Source: Candidatus Aenigmatarchaeota archaeon (GTDB taxonomy: Archaea; Aenigmatarchaeota; Aenigmatarchaeia; QMZP01; JAUXAV01). Taken from it: a stretch of DNA of 17,407 nucleotides. The position numbers and the translations under genes were made by a program. Positions 12,386-17,407 of the stretch are shown here, piece by piece. Within the stretch, counting starts at the first letter, position 1; the number at the start of each line of letters is the position of its first letter. The stretch spans positions 1-17,407 of the forward strand of contig JAUXAV010000013.1 of assembly GCA_030619735.1 (NCBI GenBank), in the 5' to 3' direction. The notes beneath the pieces are model-generated. The model ran no database searches. It worked only from the letters and a program-made list of their open reading frames with translations, and was not told the origin of the DNA.

Positions 12386-14164
12386 CTAAAACCAACCTGG
12401 TGCCACTCCTTCCGTTCTCTTGGTGAGTAACTTTCCCTTCATTATCTTTTCCGCTTCGGCACTCAACTTGATACCTGTATAAATCCAAGTCTTTTTACCT
12501 TCTATTGTAGGGTGTCTTTCACCAACCCCCGCTATTCTTTTTATCTCTTTGCCAAACTGAGTTTGGAATGGAGGTTCAGCATCGTTGATTTCACAGAACA
12601 TTTTATAGGCTTTATAAAGTTCTACCTTAGGAATTTCGTCACTGACACCGGTCTCGCAATATTCGGTAATAAAGGCCTTAACAGGGTCAGAGACAAAGGT
12701 ATATTCATCGGCTCGCTCCTCCATCGTTCCCACATTGGTAAAATTGCCAAAATTGCCATTAGGTAACATTATTGTATGTAACCCATCTTCTAAAGCCATA
12801 TTTAATAACCCACTAAGCTCCTCGGGTAATGCCAACTCATCTCCAAGAATATCCTTTTTCTCAGTTGGCTTACCCTCAAACGCATTAGGCATTTTTATAG
12901 GAACTATCCTTCTCCAGATTGCAAGTGTATCATCGGATAACTTTGGTGGCTTGTTGCTGGAGAAGGCTAATCTTGCTATATTAAAGAACCTAACTGGGTC
13001 TTTGAATTTTACATTGGCAGTTATGAGGTCTCTGCCCGATAGCTGTTTAAGCAGCCCTGTGTCACCAAACCATTCTTGGGTGAGGTCACCTTGTGTATTT
13101 AGCAATTTACCTATTAAATCTGAGGCAGCAAATTCGTTATATTGAAGGGCGTGTAATGATGTTGAGGCCCAGTTACCCTTACCAATGTAATTTCCCATCA
13201 AATTTAGTAGGGTTGTCTTTCCGCTACCCGCTGGGCCATATAATATCAAAACAATAGGTATTGAATAATCAGGAAGTAGAAGGTAACCAAAATACTCCAG
13301 TATGGTCTGAATGTTTTTTGGGGGTAATACCTCGGATAGAAACTTCTCAATTTTAGGACACCTAGCCCCTGGGTCATAAATAAGGGGTATTCGGATTGTG
13401 GACAAGAAATTAGGCGAGTGCGAGTATAACTTCAGTGTCCTGACATCAAGTAGGCCGTTCTCTAGGTTAATGATATATTTCTCGGTATTAAACTTTTCCC
13501 TATCAACAAAGGTTGACCGAGCTATGTGGCCCTTAACCTCATTCACAATGTGGGTGGTCAGTAAGTGTGCTGAGGGTGTTGGGACTCTTTTCTCACATTC
13601 TTCCCTGATTATATTCTCCCCATCGTGGTTATATACTCCATCTTGATATACAAAAATATCATCATTACCTTTTGTGCCAGGAATGGTTTGGAATGTAAAT
13701 TCCGCCGTGAGGTCGTTTACCAGAGCATCTATATCAACCGATTCTGATACCTTACCTTTCTTACCCACTTTCTTAATGACATAGCTTTTTGGGGAGGCTT
13801 TATTAAGTTCACGAAGCCTAGTGATATATGGCTCACAATCAATAGGAGCCGGCAGTGCGGTTGCAACTTCCCGAACTAGCCAACTTTCTACCCCAGCTAT
13901 ACTTCCTAATTTTTCGCACTCCTGGTCAATTAAAGATACTATCGGGTCACTGGGGTCAGTTGGTGTTTTAACTAATAATCCCAAGTCAATGCTGCCATCA
14001 TCTTTTGCCTTTACGATACCCTGATACAATAGGCGTAAATCTTCTGTTTGGAACTCATTGGGGTTGAGATTATGCTTTGATACCAATGAAGGGTCATGTA
14101 TAGAGGAACTGATGATGTATTCCTCTAGCTTTTTGCGGGGAATAGCGTTGATAGGCTGAGTCAT
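12386..14164 (-). CDS. SF3 (P4/D5-type) replicative helicase with DnaB-N-like N-terminus
   Basis: A 592-aa protein. ATG 14164 is chosen over the GTG 21 bases upstream because AGGAGA is 8 bases away and it forms an ATGA overlap with the previous gene. Residues ~8-100 resemble the DnaB N-terminal helical domain (IPRKKLEEYIISSSIHDPSL). Residues ~165-290 match the D5_N linker region (INLENGLLDVRTLKL). The SF3 ATPase follows: Walker A GPAGSGKTT (310-318), LLNTQGDL near 354-361, motif C LAFSSNKPP near 399-407 and arginine finger RR near 418-419. A winged-helix-like C-terminal part follows. It lacks the archaeo-eukaryotic primase domain of P4 alpha; priming is by the separate DnaG-type protein. It should open the origin and unwind DNA. 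Confidence 0.92.
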   Translation of the reverse strand: MTQPINAIPRKKLEEYIISSSIHDPSLVSKHNLNPNEFQTEDLRLLYQGIVKAKDDGSIDLGLLVKTPTDPSDPIVSLIDQECEKLGSIAGVESWLVREVATALPAPIDCEPYITRLRELNKASPKSYVIKKVGKKGKVSESVDIDALVNDLTAEFTFQTIPGTKGNDDIFVYQDGVYNHDGENIIREECEKRVPTPSAHLLTTHIVNEVKGHIARSTFVDREKFNTEKYIINLENGLLDVRTLKLYSHSPNFLSTIRIPLIYDPGARCPKIEKFLSEVLPPKNIQTILEYFGYLLLPDYSIPIVLILYGPAGSGKTTLLNLMGNYIGKGNWASTSLHALQYNEFAASDLIGKLLNTQGDLTQEWFGDTGLLKQLSGRDLITANVKFKDPVRFFNIARLAFSSNKPPKLSDDTLAIWRRIVPIKMPNAFEGKPTEKKDILGDELALPEELSGLLNMALEDGLHTIMLPNGNFGNFTNVGTMEERADEYTFVSDPVKAFITEYCETGVSDEIPKVELYKAYKMFCEINDAEPPFQTQFGKEIKRIAGVGERHPTIEGKKTWIYTGIKLSAEAEKIMKGKLLTKRTEGVAPGWF

Positions 14165-14352
14165 TCCCAACTCTCCTGCTTGCACCCTATTTTCTGCCGA
14201 GGGTGCTTCTTTTTATCGGGTGCAAAAGGAGTATCGTCATCACAAATTAAGGGGCTTTGGTAGCCTGGCTGTGAAATTCTAGCCAAATATTGTTGCCAAG
14301 TTTCTTGACAAGTTTCTATCTTACGCTTATTATTAGATAGTTGTTCGGGCAC
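14161..14352 (-). CDS. Small polar protein upstream of helicase
   Basis: A 63-aa protein. GTG 14352 is supported by GGAGGAG 7 bases upstream. It is hydrophilic, basic and proline-containing (KIETCQETWQQYLARISQPG, then APDKKKHPRQKIGC), with three Cys and no recognisable domain. Its stop overlaps the helicase ATG (ATGA), so it is translationally coupled to helicase and may load or regulate it. The start overlaps the previous gene by about 20 bases. Confidence 0.65.
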   Translation of the reverse strand: MPEQLSNNKRKIETCQETWQQYLARISQPGYQSPLICDDDTPFAPDKKKHPRQKIGCKQESWE

Positions 14353-14524
14353 TGTTCAACTCCTCCACTTGCCACCTCAGTTCTGTCGCTGGGGTGGCTT
14401 TCTCCTCTTTTTTCCAGGTAAAAGAGGCGGCGAGACAGTGCGGAGGTGCAATCACCATCTCGCCGCCCGGGAGCAATCTCTTTAGTATTAAGCTAACTTC
14501 TTTTGTTATTCTAAAATTAGGCAT
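14333..14524 (-). CDS. Small protein of unknown function
   Basis: A 63-aa protein if it starts at ATG 14524, which has GAGGGTG 7 bases upstream. The frame extends to TTG 14608 (91 aa), but that start lies inside a 56-base hairpin and is less likely. It has a basic helical start (MPNFRITKEVSLILKRLLPG), then a mixed segment with Cys (VIAPPHCLAASF) and an acidic end. Its DNA contains a perfect 10-bp inverted repeat at 14426-14467. No family is recognised. It overlaps the next gene by about 20 bases. Confidence 0.55.
   Translation of the reverse strand: MPNFRITKEVSLILKRLLPGGEMVIAPPHCLAASFTWKKEEKATPATELRWQVEELNSARTTI
14426..14467. repeat. 10-bp inverted repeat inside a small gene
   Basis: GGCGGCGAGA (14426-14435) and TCTCGCCGCC (14458-14467) are exact reverse complements with a 22-base loop. 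It is GC-rich in a moderately AT-rich region. It could slow transcription or translation, or be a protein-binding site. A smaller GCCACC/GGTGGC pair follows at 14371-14398. Confidence 0.45.
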
Positions 14525-14565
14525 TAGTTTCACCCTCTTTAGCTTTAGGCCCTTAAAACTACCGA

Positions 14566-14621
14566 AGGCGACAAAAAGCTGGAGCCAGATTTGTTCTGGT
14601 ACCTCCAACTTCCTGTCGCCT
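14566..14621 (-). ncRNA. Long structured leader hairpin
   Basis: AGGCGACA (14566-14573) pairs with TGTCGCCT (14614-14621). Inside, AGCTGGAG pairs with CTCCAACT (one G-U in the leftward RNA) and CCAGA with TCTGG. That makes 21 pairs with a symmetric 3x3 internal loop. It lies between the AbrB gene and the small genes upstream of helicase. It may control translation or protect the mRNA. A 26-codon frame (ATG 14639) runs through it but lacks a ribosome binding site. Confidence 0.5.
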
Positions 14622-14699
14622 CCTGCTTCTCTTTGGCATTTTGGCCGACAGTTTGTTATTCGGTTGTTAATTTATCCTAGGATAAGCCCACGCCAAACA

Positions 14700-14882
14700 C
14701 TAAGGTTTTTGACTTTCATCTGGTTTAGTCTCCTCAACAGCTAAGGTAATAACATTGTTGACTTCCATAGACATAGTTTCAACCGGTTGCCCCATCTTGT
14801 CCTCGTGGTATTTTAACCAGTCTGGGGGGATAACTATCGCTCTACTATTACCAACCCTTATTAACTTCCGCTTTAATGGCAT
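14700..14882 (-). CDS. AbrB/MazE-type transcription regulator
   Basis: A 60-aa protein; ATG 14882 has AGGAGAGGG upstream. It shows the SpoVT/AbrB swapped-hairpin fold pattern: KLIRVGNSRAIVIPPDWLKY, then a short helix and VNNVITLAVEE, with an acidic tail. AbrB-type proteins are dimeric DNA-binding regulators; MazE antitoxins share the fold, but no toxin gene is adjacent. It is the first gene of the leftward replication operon and is divergent from the rightward operon, so it probably controls one or both promoters in the 181-base gap. A dyad overlaps its own -10 box, suggesting autoregulation. Confidence 0.85.
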   Translation of the reverse strand: MPLKRKLIRVGNSRAIVIPPDWLKYHEDKMGQPVETMSMEVNNVITLAVEETKPDESQKP

Positions 14883-14905
14883 TACACCCTCTCCTCTTTT
14901 TAACG

Positions 14906-14928
14906 ATGTTATACTTATGTTACAACAT
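14906..14928. promoter_or_regulatory. Operator-like dyad over the AbrB-gene promoter
   Basis: ATGTTATAC (14906-14914), TTATG, TTACAACAT (14920-14928): 7 of 9 positions are symmetric. It covers the -10 box of the leftward promoter. The related TTGTAACTTAA (14979-14989) lies in inverted orientation to TTATGTTACAA (14915-14925), matching 10 of 11 bases, closer to the divergent promoter. Confidence 0.45.
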
Positions 14929-14945
14929 TCTACTTACCCCGTCAA
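14917..14945 (-). promoter_or_regulatory. Promoter of the AbrB/replication operon
   Basis: On the minus strand, TTGACG (14945-14940), a 17-base spacer and TAACAT (14922-14917): a near-consensus -35 and a weaker -10. The start site would be near 14910, giving a short leader to ATG 14882. Confidence 0.6.
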
Positions 14946-15006
14946 GAGCAAATAGGCAATTCCCCAACATTTGTATCATTGTAACTTAAACTTAACCAAC
15001 TTAACA

Positions 15007-15035
15007 TTGACATTTATTATACCGTAATTTAGAAT
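15007..15035 (+). promoter_or_regulatory. Promoter of the rightward operon
   Basis: TTGACA (15007-15012), 17 bases, TAGAAT (15030-15035): a perfect -35, five of six at -10 and ideal spacing. The start would be near 15042, about 22 bases before the ATG at 15064. CTTAA occurs three times just upstream (14985-15004) as a possible regulator site. Confidence 0.75.
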
Positions 15036-15063
15036 TTTATATAGCACACAGAGGAGGTAGAAA

Positions 15064-15639
15064 ATGTCGGATGATAATGTGGTAAGAGTTACCGATAACC
15101 TCTATCAGAAAGCCAAGGAGATGGCAGAAAACGAGGGCATTACCATGTCGGATGCCATAGCCAAGCTAGTATCAACTGGCTGGTCTCAGCCCTCAGTTTG
15201 TGAGCTGACGCAGTTCCGCAAAGTATTGGAGAAGCGTGGGCTTACTCCTCCAAGTCGGTCCGACTGGCTTTGGGGCATCACGAATATATTGCCGGCCGAT
15301 ATGTTGTCTGGCACCAAATTGGAACCTTATGCAGCCGCCCGGCACGAAGCGGAGTTGCGCTGTTCCATTGGCGACCAGCTTTACGACCGACTTTTTACTA
15401 AGCGTAGTTCGGAAGAGGCGGTTGAGGAAGCCGTCGGTGAGCCTGCATCTCTACCCGAGGCTACCAAGCCAGCGCCGACTTTACCCACTGCTACAGCGCC
15501 TCCCGAAGCTGACGCTGGGGGTGAGGTTGAGTCATCGCTCCCGGCCAAAGCCGAACCAGCCGAGGTTGCAGAGCCTACTGAAGCACCTGAGACTGTTCCC
15601 AGTGAGCACCCTGAGAATGTTCCCGCCGAAACACCTTAA
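15064..15639 (+). CDS. Ribbon-helix-helix-like protein with long disordered tail
   Basis: A 191-aa protein; ATG 15064 follows GAGGAGG. Residues ~5-42 look like a ribbon-helix-helix DNA-binding domain: strand NVVRVTDN, helix LYQKAKEMAENEG, helix ITMSDAIAKLVSTG. A helical middle (~45-115) follows, with one notable segment SDWLWGITNILPADML. Residues ~116-191 are low-complexity Ala/Pro/Glu/Thr (AEPAEVAEPTEAPETVP), clearly disordered. As the first gene of the rightward operon it may be its regulator. Alternatively it is a virion- or DNA-packaging protein that coats DNA with the basic end and reaches out with the acidic tail. Confidence 0.75.
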   Translation: MSDDNVVRVTDNLYQKAKEMAENEGITMSDAIAKLVSTGWSQPSVCELTQFRKVLEKRGLTPPSRSDWLWGITNILPADMLSGTKLEPYAAARHEAELRCSIGDQLYDRLFTKRSSEEAVEEAVGEPASLPEATKPAPTLPTATAPPEADAGGEVESSLPAKAEPAEVAEPTEAPETVPSEHPENVPAETP

Positions 15640-15677
15640 TATTTAACATAGCTAGTTTATAAGATTAAAAGAGCAGG

Positions 15678-15697
15678 AGGTTGCCAATCGGCAGCCT
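15678..15697 (+). terminator. Attenuator-like hairpin between the first and second genes of the rightward operon
   Basis: AGGTTGCC-AATC-GGCAGCCT: an 8-bp stem (one G-U) with a tetraloop, followed by TGATTATTTC. The T tract is broken, so it would be a leaky terminator separating the RHH gene from the structural genes, or a processing site. Confidence 0.3.
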
Positions 15698-15727
15698 TGA
15701 TTATTTCTGGGAGGGTAGGATTAGGAT

Positions 15728-16393
15728 ATGGAACATAAAGAGGCGTCAATAGAGATTGGCATTTTTGATGGTGAGGGTTTACCAGTTGCATTTCCAGCAG
15801 TCCTTGACCTGGAAACCAGCTATATCTTCCAGGTACTCGTAACTAACCTGACCGAAACAAGGGGAGGTCAGCCCTGGGAGGCACTTTTGGAAACGGGCAT
15901 TGGCGTTTCCCTTGACGCCTGGCATAAGATTGACCTAGTTCCCTATGATATAACCACAATGAAGTTTGCTCCAAACCAATCTGTGGGTTTTGTTCCCCAA
16001 ATCTATACTCAAAGTGCTTATGCTGGCATGGTTGGAAAGGTTACCGCCAAGGTTTTTGACCCATTTGATGGCTTACTGGCTTCGGCTGTAAAACGATTTG
16101 GTATAGGCCACGAAATTAGTCCCTATATTAAATATAGAGTGCCGGGGAAGATATTGGCAATGAGAGGAATGGAAGGGGTTGACATGCCATTTCTGAGTCC
16201 CGCCCTAGACCTTACCGAAGATGAGGTTGTGATTGGCGGTGTTGGTAGTAGACCTCCGCCACCACCGCCACCACAACCTCCTCCGATAGACTATAGCCAA
16301 AGTAAACCCCCGCCTGGTTTGGACTTGACCTCAAAGCCACAGCCAAAACCTGAGTTTGAGGGGGAAAGGGTAGTTGATGGGCGGTTAGGATAA
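15728..16393 (+). CDS. Beta-rich protein with proline-rich stalk
   Basis: A 221-aa protein; ATG 15728 has AGGAT nearby and GGAGGG about 12 bases upstream. Residues 1-130 are beta-rich (SIEIGIFDGEGLPVAFPAVL, then YIFQVLVTNLTE and MVGKVTAKVFDPFDG), like a beta-sandwich of a structural protein. Residues ~172-205 are a polyproline stretch (PPPPPPPQPPP) with further PPPG and KPQPKPE motifs, a stiff extended arm, ending in a charged tail. There is no signal peptide or membrane helix. It could be a capsid, decoration or stalk protein; no family is assigned. It is followed after 14 bases by the membrane-anchored protein gene. Confidence 0.75.
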   Translation: MEHKEASIEIGIFDGEGLPVAFPAVLDLETSYIFQVLVTNLTETRGGQPWEALLETGIGVSLDAWHKIDLVPYDITTMKFAPNQSVGFVPQIYTQSAYAGMVGKVTAKVFDPFDGLLASAVKRFGIGHEISPYIKYRVPGKILAMRGMEGVDMPFLSPALDLTEDEVVIGGVGSRPPPPPPPQPPPIDYSQSKPPPGLDLTSKPQPKPEFEGERVVDGRLG

Positions 16394-16407
16394 GTAGAGG
16401 TGTAGAG

Positions 16408-17082
16408 ATGGCAGACGAAGATAAAGGTAATGGTAAGACGGCCCTGGCGGTAACTGCCACTGGTTTAAGTATTGCTGCCTTGATAGCTACCCTAACCAGA
16501 AAGGTTAAAGCTGCACCACCAGATGAGATACCACCAACGATTATCGCTATTCTGGATGATGAAACAAGGCAGGCACTGGCAATGATAATTAGCCAACAGG
16601 CGGATGCACTTACTAAACTTAATACTGCCAACCTGACCCTCACTGCTATAGCAACGGCACTTGGGGCTGCGCCACCGGTTGTTGAGGAGCGAATCCTTGA
16701 GCCATTTAAGTATGAAAACGAGACATTGCAGAGGGGTGTTCCATTTGCTGTCTTTGAAAGTAAGCCAGGTAAGGGAGCACTAATCTGGGCAATCTTTGAT
16801 GTCAGTGACCCTGATACCAAACTATCCTTCCGCATTGACGACCTCGTTTGGAACTTTAAGTTCAGCACCTTGCTTACTCAGGGTATCCAGCAGCCGTTAT
16901 TTCCTGGAGCATGGTTGTCTAAAGCCGATGCTATCGCTGGTCACTACTGCATAATATTCTCCGCTGGCACTATAGAGGGCTTTGTCTATAAGCAACGCCT
17001 AATAGTATCTCTTACATTTGAAGGAGCAGGCACGGCAACCCTGCATGAGGCCAGGGGAATAAAATGGACATATTTATTATAG
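16408..17082 (+). CDS. Membrane-anchored beta-rich protein
   Basis: A 224-aa protein; ATG 16408 has AGAGG upstream. Residues ~10-31 form one hydrophobic helix (TALAVTATGLSIAALIATL) bounded by charges, probably a membrane anchor. Residues ~50-90 form a helical stalk (ETRQALAMIISQQADALTKL). Residues ~97-224 form a beta-rich head (GVPFAVFESKPGKGALIWAI, then YKQRLIVSLTFEG), similar in style to viral or adhesin jelly-roll domains. The plan of anchor, stalk and head suggests a surface spike or a receptor for the other structural proteins. Its stop is 10 bases before the next gene. No family is recognised. Confidence 0.75.
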   Translation: MADEDKGNGKTALAVTATGLSIAALIATLTRKVKAAPPDEIPPTIIAILDDETRQALAMIISQQADALTKLNTANLTLTAIATALGAAPPVVEERILEPFKYENETLQRGVPFAVFESKPGKGALIWAIFDVSDPDTKLSFRIDDLVWNFKFSTLLTQGIQQPLFPGAWLSKADAIAGHYCIIFSAGTIEGFVYKQRLIVSLTFEGAGTATLHEARGIKWTYLL

Positions 17083-17092
17083 GAGAGGTTAA

Positions 17093-17407
17093 ATGCCACC
17101 AAATACAGACGAAGATAAAGTCAGAGGACTTAGCCCCTACGACTTTAAGCGGTTAAGCCAGGAGCTTGGTATCCAGGGTAATAAAAGCAGCTTTGTAACC
17201 GGGCAGGCAACGGTTACATCTCATGGCACCGCAGTCCGGCTATCCACTGAAAGCGTGCCTATCCCGAATGGCTTCCAATTGACAGTGATAGCCAAGCCAG
17301 GAAATGATGGCACCATCTACATAGGTAATTCAAAGGAAAATGCCGAGAACGCAGATATTATGTTTGATGGGCTATCACCTGGGCTGGCCGTAAGCCTTAA
17401 AGTTACT
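17093..17407 (+). CDS. Small beta-rich structural-type protein, 5' part (continues at position 1)
   Basis: The ATG at 17093 follows AGGAGAGG with good spacing, 10 bases after the stop of the upstream gene. The frame is open to the window end. On the circle it joins position 1 in phase (58 codons before the junction, 69 after) to give a 127-aa protein. The first ~35 residues are polar and helical. The rest alternates hydrophobic and polar residues and is rich in Val, Thr, Gly and Asn, including the stretch AKPGNDGTIYIGNS, a pattern common in small phage head or decoration-like proteins with one beta-sandwich domain. The structural role is inferred from this pattern and from its place in the operon; no specific family is assigned. 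Confidence 0.85.
   Translation, partial: MPPNTDEDKVRGLSPYDFKRLSQELGIQGNKSSFVTGQATVTSHGTAVRLSTESVPIPNGFQLTVIAKPGNDGTIYIGNSKENAENADIMFDGLSPGLAVSLKVT
17267..17407. repeat. Terminal direct repeat, right copy
   Basis: Exact copy of bases 1-141. Removing one copy gives a circle of about 17,266 bp. The gene that starts at 17093 then becomes whole. Confidence 0.95.

Noticed and set aside
14559..14639. 26-residue Arg-rich frame
   Set aside because: No ribosome binding site, and it is fully explained by the 56-base hairpin it passes through.
14700..14882. MazE antitoxin of a toxin-antitoxin pair
   Set aside because: The fold fits, but no MazF-like or other toxin gene follows; the next genes are small proteins and the helicase.
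15681..15752. 23-residue frame starting TTG 15681
   Set aside because: GGAGG touches the TTG with no spacing, the frame overlaps the hairpin and the start of the next gene; only the fragment LDYFWEGRIRIW looks protein-like.
16212..16868. 218-codon leftward frame opposite the structural genes
   Set aside because: Low-complexity Ser/Ala/Val translation antisense to two well-supported rightward genes, caused by their codon bias and the polyproline stretch; no ribosome binding site.
1..17407. tRNA or rRNA genes
   Set aside because: No cloverleaf with a TTC-loop signature or rRNA core sequence was recognised by eye on either strand; a covariance search was not possible.

Overview
The window is a complete circular genetic element opened at an arbitrary point. 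Its first 141 bases are repeated exactly as its last 141 bases, so the real circle is about 17,266 bp, and one gene (127 aa) runs across the junction. The host is a bacterium: most genes have GGAGG-type ribosome binding sites, GTG and TTG starts occur, stop/start overlaps are common, and two promoters match the sigma-70 consensus exactly (TTGACA-N16-TATAAT). The sequence is moderately AT-rich by eye. The style of the GLUG and parallel beta-helix proteins recalls uncultivated Chloroflexota-type phages, but nothing here fixes the host.

Layout. (1) A rightward 'surface/structural' operon runs from about 15064 through the junction to 4673. It encodes a ribbon-helix-helix-like protein with a long disordered tail, two beta-rich proteins (one membrane-anchored), a small beta protein, a GLUG-repeat protein, a one-pass membrane protein, another beta protein, a 615-aa parallel beta-helix spike, a zinc ribbon and two small proteins. 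(2) A leftward microprotein operon (5061 to 4689) has a perfect promoter with a dyad at its start site and lies divergent to an XRE repressor gene (5189-5407). (3) A leftward recombination module (8310 to 5416) has a second perfect promoter and encodes a 210-aa unknown protein, a 56-aa protein, an excisionase-like HTH, a two-pass membrane protein, a Cys-rich protein and a tyrosine integrase. (4) A leftward replication module (14882 to about 8627) encodes an AbrB-like regulator, small proteins, an SF3/P4-type helicase with a DnaB-N-like domain, a DnaG-type primase, a C2H2-like finger, a coiled-coil protein, an orphan DNA methyltransferase and a small basic protein.

Working together, helicase and primase should replicate the circle, probably from an origin-like region between their genes (12173-12371) that carries 13-bp tandem repeats, an AT-rich stretch and two covarying hairpins. 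Integrase and Xis would integrate and excise it. XRE and AbrB would switch between quiescence and expression. The beta-helix, GLUG and membrane-anchored proteins look like receptor-binding or surface components.

No major capsid protein, portal, terminase, FtsK/HerA-type packaging ATPase, Zot, relaxase or lysis enzyme is recognisable. The element is therefore a virus with an unfamiliar capsid, a satellite that borrows a helper's particle while bringing its own spike genes, or an integrative plasmid with surface genes. That unresolved identity, the origin-like region, and a recombination-site-like palindrome inside the integrase gene are the main points of interest.
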